Shown here piece by piece: positions 26,128 through 38,453 of a DNA stretch of 64,000 nt. The translations under genes were made by a program, and so were the position numbers. The stretch lies in NCBI RefSeq assembly GCF_026870155.1, contig NZ_CP113975.1, positions 4,278,001 through 4,342,000 of the forward strand, read 5' to 3'. Each line of letters begins with the position of its first letter. Within the stretch, counting starts at the first letter, position 1. Below the pieces are notes generated by a model. That model searched no databases. It was not told the origin of the DNA and worked only from the letters and a program-made list of their open reading frames with translations. This DNA comes from Flavobacterium marginilacus (lineage in GTDB: Bacteria; Bacteroidota; Bacteroidia; Flavobacteriales; Flavobacteriaceae).

Positions 26128-27694
26128 TTATTTCGATAATTTTAAAAGCATGACTCCATGAGGATTTACACTAACTTTTATTTCATCTGAGAACTCTCCG
26201 AGATCTTTCTGACGCCAAACATCTCTGATTTTATATTTTTTCAAAAAATGAAATTCTTTCAATTTTCAGCGTATATTCTTTTGTTAAATCTGTGGTATTG
26301 AATATTCCAACAGCGATACTACCGTCAAAAAGTGCTTTGTACATTACTCTGATCTCATCACTTTTTAACCAAAATTTATCTGCTGAAATTCCTAACGGAT
26401 CCTGATCAATATCAATTACTTCATTATTTGTAATTAAAGATAATGTAAAATCATCCAGTTCATCTAAATTACAGCTTATTATAAGTGGAGCTGCCTGCAA
26501 AGCCCAAAAACTAACTTGTGAATATTGCTCATCAGCTGTTAATTTTGATGGTACTGTTTTCTTGACAAAGCTGTTTGGAATTCCAAAATTCCCTATTTGC
26601 AGCATGTCAGGATCACTCCAATGTCCTGGTCCCACATAAGGCCTCCACTCGAATTGTGTATCAACTATGCTTAGAACTTTCTCCCATTTGTCCTCAATAT
26701 CTGTAGTAGTTCTCCATAAATTGGAATAAGCAGACAATCCTTCTGCATTTGTAATTGGAGCATTATTAGAAACCGAAAATACGATATCACGACCTTTTCC
26801 TAACAAATCTTCAGAAAATCTTTTTGTAGTCTTGATATCATTTGGTTTCCAATCGACCTTAACAAAATCAAATCCCCATTCTGCAAATTGCTTTGCATCT
26901 TTGTCTAAAAACCAATATTCTCCAATTCGCGATAAATTTTTACGGTGTACCCCAGGATAACTTCCTGATATTTGATTGACTTGTTTTCTGTCTTCTTTCG
27001 AAATTGCAAATACATCATAATTTCCTTCTGCATTGTCGCAGGTTCCTCCTGTAAATCCGGCATAAGAACTAACCCAAGGCGTTGTATAAATTCCAATTTT
27101 CATACCGAAACTATGAACATAATTACAAAGACCTTTCATATCAGGGAATCGTTCATTGGATTGCAGTGCAAGATCTTTTCCTTCTCTTTTACCTTGCCAG
27201 CAATCATCAATATTAATATAATTCCACCCGTAATTAATTAATCCTAATTTTTCAAAAGCTACAGCTGTTTTACGAATTTTATCATCGGCTACGGATTCTG
27301 ACCAAGAATACCAGCTGTTCCATCCCATTGGCGGAGTTAAACAAATTTTATCTCCAACTTTAATTTTCATTTCACGTTTATCGGATCCTAATTTATTTGT
27401 CGCTTTTAAAACGACTGTAAAATCACCCTTTTCTTTTAAAACTCCAGTAATCACACCATTTCTGGAATCAACAGATAAGCCCGAAGGCAAATTATCAACA
27501 CTGTAAACCAAAGTACCTTCTCCAGTTGCAGGAATTTTATAAATGAATTCACTGTTTGGACGCACTCCAAAAACGCGAACGGCATTAACTTTAGGAAATC
27601 TCCCCGGTTTAGGCGTTAAAATACTCTGATCGTTATCCTGCGCCTGAGCGACTATTAAAAAAAAACAGCAAAAGAAAGCTAAAATATTTTTCAT
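26128..27694 (-). pseudogene. GH27 alpha-galactosidase, frameshifted near the 3' end
   Basis: The open frame from 27694 stops at 26231 (487 residues). It has a signal peptide, an Ig-like domain (about 30-112) and the GH27 barrel: LTPPMGWNSWYSW, NYGWNYINIDDCWQG, nucleophile Asp in FDFVKVDWKPND, acid/base Asp in GHWSDPDMLQIG. The last residues read ISFFEKI then stop. In another frame translation continues KIRDVWRQKDLGEF, then VSVNPHGVMLLKLSK to a stop at 26128, exactly the normal GH27 C-terminal domain. One extra base in the T6 or A6 run at 26236-26248 explains it. The catalytic domain is intact; about 36 residues of the C-terminal beta domain are lost. Real mutation, phase variation and sequencing error are all possible. 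Confidence 0.85.
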
Positions 27695-27741
27695 TATATT
27701 TTGATTTTAAAGAAAAACTTAATGTTTTATTTAAAATATTA

Positions 27742-29181
27742 TTACTTTTTCACCGCTTCATATTTATCCGGAAAGGCCGATTCTCCATCTAAATTATTCA
27801 CTTTCAAAACATCTACATTTTTGCTTTCGACTGCATGTTTGAAATAGTCCTGTTTGTTATTTCCCCAGCTCACTGAACAATTCTGAACTTTTATACTTTC
27901 TGCGGTATCAAAATAAAATCCCGATGTACTGCCTTTTACAAAACCATCCGCTTTTGAAGGACGGCGGTCATAAACCCCGCCTGGGAAATTGGATGTTTTA
28001 TCAATAGAAACACTCACTCCCTCAAAAACTATATTCTTAATTTTATCCTTCGATTCGCCGCTCACATAAACACCATTTTCACCTGTACATTGGATATTGG
28101 TAAAATAAATATTGCTTACTGTCCCCACTTTTCCTTCAGTTGCTCCTTTTGGAAAACGCCAGTTGGCATCTTTGTGGTTGCCGCTCGCACGACTGTAAGC
28201 AGTTACATAAATAGGTTCTGCTTTTCCCCACCAGGTATCGGTCTTTAATTTTCCTTCAATAATCATATTCGAAAAAATCACATCGCTCACCGTTCCTTCA
28301 TCACGATTTTGAATTCCTACACCGCGGTTACTGTTTTTAATAATGCAGTTATTAATAATCACCTGTCTGATGGCATCCATATTCTCTGAACCAATCTTGA
28401 TGGCACAGCTGCTGCTGGTCATGGTACAGTTGGTCACAACAATATTCTCACAGGAACCAAATTCTTCAAATTCTCTTCTGTTTTTTAGGCAGATGCAGTC
28501 ATCACCGCTTTCTATATAACAATCGCTGATGCGGACATTCTTGCTGTGGTCAATATCAATTCCATCACTGTTGCGGACTTTCAGGCTGTTCAACAACGTT
28601 ATTCCGCTAATGACAACATCATTGCACCCAATAAGATGAACGGTCCAATAGGCCGAATTTCCAATATGGACATCTCTTATTCGAATGTTTTTTCCTCCAA
28701 TAATTGTAAGCACATGAGGACGCGGGTCCAGGATATTGAAAGGTTTCAGTACATAAGCATCTTCCTCTTCGGCACCCATAAAGGAAATTCCGTTTCCGTC
28801 TATTTTTCCGCTGCCGCTAATGGTAAAATTCTCGATGTTTTTGCCACCAATCCAAATTGTTCCCTCACCTTTGTTGGCACGAAAAGCACTTTCGGTGTAT
28901 AATTTTTCATCCGGGCTTGCCAAAATTTTAGCACCTCCCTCGATATGCAGATCTACATTTGATTTCACATTGAAAGGTCCTGTCAAAAAAGTAAACGGAG
29001 CTGGTATCAACACCTGTCCGCCTGTAACACTGCAGGCATCAATCGCTTTTTGAATCGCAATGGCATCATTCGTTTTTCCGTCACCTTTGGCTCCATATTT
29101 TTTAACGTCATATACTTTTTGCGCAGCAACGCTCAGTGACAGGCAAAAAACGATCAAAGTAATTACATGTTTCTTCATCAT
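27742..29181 (-). CDS. Secreted GH28 polygalacturonase-like enzyme
   Basis: 479 residues, signal peptide ending VAAQ (about residue 20), then a pectin-lyase-type right-handed beta-helix. GH28 catalytic motifs are present: VRNSDGIDIDHS (Asp of NTDG), IESGDDCICLKN (the Asp pair), SSSCAIKIGSE at the G-H-G position and RGVGIQNRD at the RIK position. The His of the GHG motif is replaced, as in many Bacteroidota exo-acting GH28 enzymes. Acts on galacturonan or rhamnogalacturonan in the periplasm. It is followed on the same strand by GH27 and GH51 genes with short gaps, consistent with one transcript. Confidence 0.9.
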   Translation of the reverse strand: MMKKHVITLIVFCLSLSVAAQKVYDVKKYGAKGDGKTNDAIAIQKAIDACSVTGGQVLIPAPFTFLTGPFNVKSNVDLHIEGGAKILASPDEKLYTESAFRANKGEGTIWIGGKNIENFTISGSGKIDGNGISFMGAEEEDAYVLKPFNILDPRPHVLTIIGGKNIRIRDVHIGNSAYWTVHLIGCNDVVISGITLLNSLKVRNSDGIDIDHSKNVRISDCYIESGDDCICLKNRREFEEFGSCENIVVTNCTMTSSSCAIKIGSENMDAIRQVIINNCIIKNSNRGVGIQNRDEGTVSDVIFSNMIIEGKLKTDTWWGKAEPIYVTAYSRASGNHKDANWRFPKGATEGKVGTVSNIYFTNIQCTGENGVYVSGESKDKIKNIVFEGVSVSIDKTSNFPGGVYDRRPSKADGFVKGSTSGFYFDTAESIKVQNCSVSWGNNKQDYFKHAVESKNVDVLKVNNLDGESAFPDKYEAVKK

Positions 29182-29239
29182 ATTTTTTATTTATTAAAAG
29201 ATTATTTTCAAATCTTTATTTACTATTTCAAAGTCTAAA

Positions 29240-30805
29240 TCACCTCGCAGGCAATTCAAACGTACTCTGTTTCGGTTCACTTTTTCTTTTTGAAGCTTCT
29301 GCATCAAGGTTACTTGAAGGAACATCTTTAAAAATAATCTGATTGTTTTTATCCGAAGGAACATCAATTTTTTCCATCACAAGTCCTTTTACATCATCAA
29401 AAACAAATGCCGGACGAAAATCCTCCTTTTCAAGCGTCAGTTTTATATTCTTCATTTGGATTCCGTCAACATGACGAACGTAAAATCCCCAGGACGGCAG
29501 TTCACCAAACATCGTAAACTCAGGATATCCTTTTATGTTTTCCAATACGTCTTTTAAACGCCATAAAGGCAGATATGCCATACCCTTCGAAGCTTTTCCC
29601 GAATACTGGATTTCAATATTTTCCAAAGTTACGTTTTCGATGGAATGTCCAGGAATTCCAGCAATGGAAGCAGGAAATGGATTGTGGAAATAATCTACTT
29701 CCGGACCTCTTAAATCATAATCAATATCGGGACGGCCAAAAGGAACCTGCACTTTTATATTTTTTACCGATACATTTTTGATATAGCCTGGCTTCTCTCC
29801 GTTTCTATGTCCCAATCGAATCAGAACCGCATTTCCAGTATTTACGGCAGTAATATCCGAAACCTTGATGTTTTCAATTTCGGCACCATCCACAGATTCA
29901 ATGGCAACAGCCGATCTAAAAGTATCAAATACCTTAATGTTTTCTATCGTTATATTTTTGAAACTTCCATAGGAACCAGTCCCGAATTTGACAGCACAGG
30001 AACTGGAACGAATGGAACAATTAGCTATATAATAATTGTCGTTATACAGTCCCGGAGAATCCGACTTCAGGCAAATACCGTCATCGGCAGCATTGATATC
30101 GCAATTGGTTACGCGGACATTACTGCATCCATCCATATCAATACCATCATTATTCCAATAAGCGCGGCTGTTGACTTTAACATAATCGACGACTATATTT
30201 TTTGATTTCCGCATTGAAAAAACCCAGCCCGGACTGTTTTTCAGCAGCACATCTGTCACTTTAATAGAATCACATTCTGAAAGAAAAATCAATTTTCCCC
30301 TGCCGTCATTCGGGCGGAGTCTCCTGTAATTGTAACTTGGGTCTATCCGCACTCCCGTATGATGCAGACTGTCAACCGCCAAAGCCAGCTCACGCCCCTG
30401 ACCATCGATAATTCCTTTTCCAGTAATGGCAATATTTTTTTGAGCGTGGGAAATTATCAGTGCGCGTGCATCATTGTATTTTGGATAATCATCGGGATTT
30501 GTGCTTCCTAACAGCGTACTTCCTTCTTCAAAAAAAAGCTCAACTCCGCTTTTTAATATAATGCTCCCAGATAAAAAATTTCCTTTCGAAAAAACAACTC
30601 TTCCGCCTCCTTTCTTATTGGCAGCATCAATTGCTTTCTGAATCGCTTGAGTATTTAGCGTTTTACCATCAGCCACTGCACCAAAAGCCGTAACCGGAAA
30701 ATCTTTTCTTTTATTGGCAAACATTTCCGAATTGAAACTGAGCTGAAAAAGAAAAAGCAAAATGATATAACTCTTAAAAATTTTACTGCTGGTATTCAAA
30801 ATCAT
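29240..30805 (-). CDS. Secreted GH28 family enzyme
   Basis: About 521 residues from the ATG at 30805, which starts a signal-peptide-like N-terminus (MILNTSSKIFKSYIILLFLF). The longer frame to 30889 runs into a palindromic repeat and is not credible. Beta-helix signatures include VTAFGAVADGKTLNTQ, YWNNDGIDMDGCSNV, INAADDGICLKSD, SSSCAVKFGTGSYG and FRSAVAIESVDGAEI. It closely resembles the GH28 gene at 45625-47208 along its whole length (shared DYPKY/DYPNM, KGMAYLPLWRL/KGMAYIPLNRL, SMFGELP-like stretches), so the two are paralogues. Likely exo-polygalacturonase or rhamnogalacturonan hydrolase. It lies downstream of a sodium symporter gene. Confidence 0.9.
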   Translation of the reverse strand: MILNTSSKIFKSYIILLFLFQLSFNSEMFANKRKDFPVTAFGAVADGKTLNTQAIQKAIDAANKKGGGRVVFSKGNFLSGSIILKSGVELFFEEGSTLLGSTNPDDYPKYNDARALIISHAQKNIAITGKGIIDGQGRELALAVDSLHHTGVRIDPSYNYRRLRPNDGRGKLIFLSECDSIKVTDVLLKNSPGWVFSMRKSKNIVVDYVKVNSRAYWNNDGIDMDGCSNVRVTNCDINAADDGICLKSDSPGLYNDNYYIANCSIRSSSCAVKFGTGSYGSFKNITIENIKVFDTFRSAVAIESVDGAEIENIKVSDITAVNTGNAVLIRLGHRNGEKPGYIKNVSVKNIKVQVPFGRPDIDYDLRGPEVDYFHNPFPASIAGIPGHSIENVTLENIEIQYSGKASKGMAYLPLWRLKDVLENIKGYPEFTMFGELPSWGFYVRHVDGIQMKNIKLTLEKEDFRPAFVFDDVKGLVMEKIDVPSDKNNQIIFKDVPSSNLDAEASKRKSEPKQSTFELPAR

Positions 30806-30866
30806 TTTATTCTTATTTAATAATTTGGTTCTACTGGGAATTTTATGAACATTCATATTTTTTTCT

Positions 30867-30933
30867 ACCATTAAGACATTAAGGTTCATTAAAAAACAAA
30901 CAAAACCTTAATTTTCCTTAATCCCTTAATGGT
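30867..30933. repeat. Palindromic dispersed repeat, family A, copy 1
   Basis: 67-bp element with perfect terminal inverted repeats ACCATTAAG (30867-30875) and CTTAATGGT (30925-30933). Inner arms are TTAAGGTT and AACCTTAA. A second copy lies at 44416-44481 with the same ends and similar core. Both are in intergenic gaps. Confidence 0.8.
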
Positions 30934-30995
30934 TAAAAAATCAAACTGTCTTTCACATTAAAACATCAGAATCGGATAAGAAACTGTTCCAAAAT

Positions 30996-32633
30996 TTACC
31001 AAAAAACAGTATATAAAGCTACTAATATACCGCTGATGATGAATGACCCAATAACAAACTCAGATGACACTTTAAACAATGCAGTATCAACTTCAATTTT
31101 GTGTGCTTCGTGCTGTTCTTTTGGCTCAGGTTTTAAAAGACTTATTGCCACCATTAACAATACTATGATGAAGAAAGCAATTGTCATTCTGTCCAAAAAC
31201 GGATAATCAGGAAAAGCACCATTGGTCCACATCGGCAGGAATTTTAATACTGCCGCGATAGGAACCGTAAGGAAAGCACCGGCAAGTCCTGCTGATGCAG
31301 TAGTCCTTTTCCAGAACATTCCCAATAGAAAAATAGCAAGAACCCCTGGCGAGAAAAACCCAACATATTCCTGTATAAACTGATAAGCCTGATCTAATGA
31401 TTTTAATGCAGGAGCAACTACAGCCGCAATAGCCATACAGATTACTACGCACCATCTTCCAGTAAGAACCAATTTCCTTTCCGAAGCATTTGTATTAAAA
31501 TATTTTTTATAAATGTCTAAAGAAAAAATTGTCGAAATACTGTTTGCCTTACCTGCCAAAGAAGCAACAATTGCCGCTGTCAGAGCTGCCAAGGCTATTC
31601 CTTTTAATCCGGCAGGCAGTAAATTCATCAAAGTTGGGTAAGCGTGGTCAGGTTTCAGTACACCTGCAGCATCTACCATTTCCTGCTGAAACATTCCGTT
31701 TTGATGCATTACATACATAGCGATACCCGGCAGTACAGCAATAATTGGGACTAATAACTTTAAAAAAGCAGCAAACAGAATACCTTTACGAGCCGTTTTC
31801 AAATCGGCTCCCAAAGCTCTTTGAACAATATACTGATTACAGCCCCAATACGCCAGATTATTAATAAGCATTCCGCCTATAAGTACAGACATTCCCGGAA
31901 GTTCTACATAATGAGGACTGGATTTATCAAATATCATGTGCAGGTGATCTGGTGCTTTTTCAGCTATAACTGACAGCGCTTTAAAAATGTCTTTCCCAAA
32001 ACCAAACTGCTCCGAAAGCAGAGTCAGCGACAAATAAGTAGTAACCAGACCTCCCAATATTAATACTACAACCTGAAAAATATCGGTGTACCCTATGACC
32101 TTCATTCCGCCCAAAGTAACAATAACCGAGAACAGACTCAATCCTATAATACAAAATTCAAAACTAACTGGTGCGATAGACGAAATTGCCAAAGCCCCTA
32201 AATAGATAATGGAAGTAAGATTTACAAACACATATATCAATAACCAAATGACCGCCATTATAGTACTTACGGAACCATTGTATCTTTTTGCCAAAAACTG
32301 CGGCATCGTAAATATCTTGTTTTTAAGATAGACCGGTAAAATAAATATGGCTACCAAAATTAATGTAGCGGCTGCCATCCATTCGTAAGATGCAATAGCC
32401 AGTCCCAGTGCAAAACCAGAACCGCTCATTCCTATAAAATGTTCTGCCGAAATATTGGACGCTATCAATGAAGCACCAATAGCCCACCAGGTGAGTGATC
32501 CTTCAGCCAGAAAATATTCCTGAGAACTGCTCGATGTGTTTTTCTTACTCCTATAAATATACATTCCATAGGCTGTAACTAAAACAAAATAAATAAAGAA
32601 GACTATATAATCTGCGGTTTGTAATACGTTCAT
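30996..32633 (-). CDS. Sodium/solute symporter (SSS/SGLT family)
   Basis: 545 residues with about 13-14 transmembrane helices. It begins ADYIVFFIYFVLVTAYGMYIYR and contains EYFLAEGSLTWWAIGASLIASNISAEHFIGMSGSG, the SSS-family region with sodium-site residues. Further signatures are IYLGALAI, VVVLILGGLVTTYLS and GKANSISTIFSLDIYKKYF. It probably imports a monosaccharide or uronic acid with Na+ across the inner membrane. The surrounding GH28 and other hydrolase genes suggest galacturonate or another pectin sugar. A 2.2-kb run with DUF5009 and GH2 genes precedes it on the same strand. Confidence 0.92.
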   Translation of the reverse strand: MNVLQTADYIVFFIYFVLVTAYGMYIYRSKKNTSSSSQEYFLAEGSLTWWAIGASLIASNISAEHFIGMSGSGFALGLAIASYEWMAAATLILVAIFILPVYLKNKIFTMPQFLAKRYNGSVSTIMAVIWLLIYVFVNLTSIIYLGALAISSIAPVSFEFCIIGLSLFSVIVTLGGMKVIGYTDIFQVVVLILGGLVTTYLSLTLLSEQFGFGKDIFKALSVIAEKAPDHLHMIFDKSSPHYVELPGMSVLIGGMLINNLAYWGCNQYIVQRALGADLKTARKGILFAAFLKLLVPIIAVLPGIAMYVMHQNGMFQQEMVDAAGVLKPDHAYPTLMNLLPAGLKGIALAALTAAIVASLAGKANSISTIFSLDIYKKYFNTNASERKLVLTGRWCVVICMAIAAVVAPALKSLDQAYQFIQEYVGFFSPGVLAIFLLGMFWKRTTASAGLAGAFLTVPIAAVLKFLPMWTNGAFPDYPFLDRMTIAFFIIVLLMVAISLLKPEPKEQHEAHKIEVDTALFKVSSEFVIGSFIISGILVALYTVFW

Positions 32634-32692
32634 AATTAGGTTGGTTTATTTTTAGTTAATAGGTAACTTGACTTAAATATTTAATTTTATCT

Positions 32693-32831
32693 TTTAACAC
32701 ATAGACATGGTTTTAGTTTAACCAAAAAGAAGTTTCTGTTTATAAACAATCTCACAGCATCAATGTGAAAATTTATTGTTTCTAAAAAAACTCAGATCCG
32801 AAGTTTAAAACCTATGTCTCTTTGTGTTAAA
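32693..32831. repeat. Long inverted-repeat element, family B, copy 1
   Basis: About 139 bp bounded by near-complementary arms, TTTAACACATAGACATGG (from 32693) and CCTATGTCTCTTTGTGTTAA (32811-32830). It fills the gap between the DUF5009 stop and the symporter start. A similar-sized element with CATAGA-type arms lies at 53024-53163. No ORF inside; MITE-like or a large hairpin. Confidence 0.65.
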
Positions 32832-32852
32832 TAGTTCTTTATAACATGCAGC

Positions 32853-34001
32853 TTAGACTTTAAAAAACCATTTTCTTTTGTATAGAAAATAAAGCAAAAT
32901 GAATTGAATTAATGTTACCGACATTGCTGTAAAGACTGGCTGCCAGACAATCGGAGAGAACTTAATCAGTCCGCCAAATACGAAATCTGCAGTATGTCCA
33001 AAATTTACTAAGCCTTCGGATGCCATATAAATCAGTATAGAATTGGAGCCAATTAACAGTAAAGGGAATGCCCATTTACGAAAACCCAATACATCAATTA
33101 TCAGGTAGAAAAAAGTAAAAAACAAAATACTGAATCCCCCGACAAAACATACAAAAGAACTTGTCCACAAACGTTTGTTGATTGGAAAACTATAATCCCA
33201 AACAAGCCCTAAAGCAATCAGAGCAGCTGCTGCTGCAATCATTATCAATACTGTTTTATTTGTCGAAAATTCATTTGCCCTGCTTTTCAGAAAAGTTCCT
33301 AAAAACACGCCCAGCAAAGCAGTAGCAACAGCCGGTATGGTCGAAAACAATCCTTCGGGATCATATACTTTACTGTGTAATCGCCCTGGCAGAAACAGCT
33401 GATCTATATAGCTCGAAAATGATCCTTCCGGCGTTAAAATACCAGCTCCAAAATTTGGAACTGGTACTAACTTCATTACTGCATAATAACCAACCAAAAT
33501 GCCTACTAACCAAAGCACTTGTTTTTTTATATCAAAATTTAAATAGATAATTCCTGCAAAAAACCAAGCAAGTCCAATACGTCCCAATACACTTGCAAAA
33601 CGAGTCTGACTGTATCCGTCAAACTTCAATAATCCATTGACAATAAATCCTAATAGCAATAGTTTACACGTTCTTTTAACCATGGTGAGGTATATTTTTC
33701 GTTTTTCTTCTGCTGGCAGTTCCATTGGTGTATTCACTCCTGCAACACTCATTTTCTTTTCGAAAGAAAAAGGCATTGAAACTCCTGCAACAAAAAGAAA
33801 CACTGGAAATATCATGTCATAAAACGTAATACCGTTCCAGTCTGTATGATGCAGCTGTGATGACATCCATACAAAAACAGGAATTGGCGCGGCTTTCGCC
33901 AAAGCATGTGCAATGTGCTCTCCGCTCATAATCCAAAACATAACAAATCCTCTTAGAGCATCCAGGGAAACTAACCTTCCATTTGTATTTGTATTACTCA
34001 T
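32853..34001 (-). CDS. DUF5009 multi-pass membrane protein (acyltransferase-like)
   Basis: 382 residues with about 10 transmembrane helices. The start RLVSLDALRGFVMFWIMSGEH matches the DUF5009/heparan-alpha-glucosaminide N-acetyltransferase-like family, whose membrane acyltransferase relatives carry an LDxLRG motif. GITFYDMIFPVFLFVAGVSMPFSFEKK follows, also typical. These genes are frequent in Bacteroidota polysaccharide loci, perhaps acetylating sugars across the inner membrane, but biochemical evidence is thin. It lies between a LacZ-type GH2 and a symporter, with a peculiar G-tract region just upstream. Confidence 0.85.
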   Translation of the reverse strand: MSNTNTNGRLVSLDALRGFVMFWIMSGEHIAHALAKAAPIPVFVWMSSQLHHTDWNGITFYDMIFPVFLFVAGVSMPFSFEKKMSVAGVNTPMELPAEEKRKIYLTMVKRTCKLLLLGFIVNGLLKFDGYSQTRFASVLGRIGLAWFFAGIIYLNFDIKKQVLWLVGILVGYYAVMKLVPVPNFGAGILTPEGSFSSYIDQLFLPGRLHSKVYDPEGLFSTIPAVATALLGVFLGTFLKSRANEFSTNKTVLIMIAAAAALIALGLVWDYSFPINKRLWTSSFVCFVGGFSILFFTFFYLIIDVLGFRKWAFPLLLIGSNSILIYMASEGLVNFGHTADFVFGGLIKFSPIVWQPVFTAMSVTLIQFILLYFLYKRKWFFKV

Positions 34002-34089
34002 ATTTTACTTATTTAAAAGCATATTTCAAATATTGGTTTCTCTTTATGAGTACCTGCTTATTAATGATATTTTTGTCGATAAGTTAAGC

Positions 34090-34150
34090 CATACAATCGC
34101 TTGGGGGAACGATTGTATGACTTGGGGGAATAGCATATCTACAAGGGGGG
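34090..34150 (-). promoter_or_regulatory. Phased G-tracts and palindrome upstream of DUF5009 gene
   Basis: Three G5-6 runs begin at 34103, 34124 and 34145, exactly 21 bp apart. The first two share CTTGGGGGAA. The first lies between perfect 10-bp inverted repeats CATACAATCG (34090-34099) and CGATTGTATG (34110-34119). It is striking in AT-rich DNA between the GH2 stop (34172) and DUF5009 start (34001). The 21-bp phasing fits AraC-type direct-repeat binding. Confidence 0.55.
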
Positions 34151-34171
34151 AAGTAAGCTACTACTTATTTT

Positions 34172-37318
<3,147 letters not shown>

Positions 37319-37395
37319 TTACTATTTATCTACTAATTAACACGAGATCATTCCGTCTCCGATTTACAAGTATTTAACCTGCATCAGTAAGACTC

Positions 37396-37420
37396 CTGCA
37401 GGATTTAGAAAACCCTGCAG
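37396..37420. repeat. Small palindromic hairpin upstream of GH2 gene
   Basis: CTGCAGG (37396-37402) and CCTGCAG (37414-37420) form a 7-bp stem with an 11-nt AT-rich loop, in the 37319-37458 gap between the inositol oxygenase stop and the GH2 start. Possibly a weak terminator or dispersed repeat. Confidence 0.45.
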
Positions 37421-37458
37421 AAAGAAATACATTCTCTAAACAAAAAGTGATTTGTACT

Positions 37459-38331
37459 TTAAAAATTAAGTTTTTCTGGTAAATACTTAGCTACTAATTT
37501 TTTGTAATAAGGAAGCAAAGCTTTTACATCCGGCTTAACAGGGGCTTTTGTATATAAATCGTAGGGATTGAATTTTTTGACCCATTCGAACATTTCTACA
37601 TCTTTTTCATTCATTAAATGGGCATAGGCATTTTCTCTGTGCTGAGAGTAAAAAGAATGATATCTAATCATGTATAATGCCGGATCCGGAAGGTAATCTT
37701 TCATTATCTGGTACAGATATTCATCATGTCCCCAGCTCATTTTTACTTTGTCTAGACCGCAGTTTTCGGTATAAATTCCAAACTTTGTATTGAATCTCTC
37801 ATCGGTATAATCTGGATTTTCCTTGAAAAATTCAGGGTAAACAATCTTATCAGAATAAGCACAGCCCACAGGAAAAGTATCTCCAACTACAGCCCATTGA
37901 GGCTCTCCAAACAAACATAATACTTTTCCCAGGTCATGCAAAAATCCTGTAAGAACAAACCAGTCTTCGTGACCGTCAGCCCTAATCGCCTCCGAAGTCT
38001 GCAAAAGGTGCTGGGTTTGGTCTAAATCGATATCCGGGTCGCTGTCATCAACAAGGGTATTCAGGAATTCAACTGCTTCCCAAATAGACAAACTCTTTTT
38101 ATTAAACTGTAAAAACTCTTCTTCTTTACTGCATACAAAATCATAGGTTTGATATGTATGGTTCATTCTGTAAAACTCCTTAACGGTTTCTACTCTTTCT
38201 GAATCGACATAATTTCTAAACTCTTCTTTTTCTTTTATATTTTCGGCCGGATCGGGATAACGTATTAATAAATCGTCTTCCCATTCGTCCAAATTCTTTA
38301 ACGGCTTATCTGTATCTATTATCTTTTTCAT
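37459..38331 (-). CDS. Myo-inositol oxygenase (MIOX)
   Basis: About 290 residues from the ATG at 38331 (MKKIIDTDKPLKNLDEWEDD); 14 codons further upstream in frame overlap the promoter and are excluded. MIOX turns myo-inositol and O2 into D-glucuronate with a di-iron centre. The HD-domain ligands are recognisable: His in DQTQHLLQTSEAIRADG, His-Asp in LTGFLHDLGKVL, His in SWGHDEYLYQIM and His in MIRYHSFYSQH. PVGCAYSDKIVYPEFFKENPD is the usual family stretch. Cytoplasmic and unusual in bacteria. Its promoter shares a direct-repeat operator with susC, so it probably serves the same substrate, implying an inositol-containing glycan or lipid. Confidence 0.93.
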   Translation of the reverse strand: MKKIIDTDKPLKNLDEWEDDLLIRYPDPAENIKEKEEFRNYVDSERVETVKEFYRMNHTYQTYDFVCSKEEEFLQFNKKSLSIWEAVEFLNTLVDDSDPDIDLDQTQHLLQTSEAIRADGHEDWFVLTGFLHDLGKVLCLFGEPQWAVVGDTFPVGCAYSDKIVYPEFFKENPDYTDERFNTKFGIYTENCGLDKVKMSWGHDEYLYQIMKDYLPDPALYMIRYHSFYSQHRENAYAHLMNEKDVEMFEWVKKFNPYDLYTKAPVKPDVKALLPYYKKLVAKYLPEKLNF

Positions 38332-38356
38332 CGTGTTTAAATTAAAATTTACAAGA

Positions 38357-38411
38357 CAAAAATATAATATCACTTAGAAAACGAAATGGATTAATTCATC
38401 AAAAACATGGA
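38357..38411 (-). promoter_or_regulatory. Promoter with 21-bp-spaced direct-repeat operator, inositol oxygenase gene
   Basis: On plus, ATGGA at 38386-38390 and 38407-38411 are 21 bp apart (minus strand TCCAT-N16-TCCAT). A -7 box TATTTTTG lies at 38364-38357 on minus, 21 nt from the proximal half-site. The same layout occurs before susC at 60465-60520. Probably an HTCS activator site. Confidence 0.7.
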
Positions 38412-38453
38412 TATATTCTAATTACTACAGCTGATTTTCAAAGTTTTAAGAAA

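Noticed and set aside
29807..30205. 132-residue plus-strand ORF within the GH28 gene
   Set aside because: Low-complexity antisense shadow of the beta-helix repeats; no start-site support.
30806..30889. 28-codon N-terminal extension of the GH28 gene at 29240
   Set aside because: Its first codons are encoded inside a palindromic dispersed repeat, and the signal peptide begins only at the ATG at 30805.
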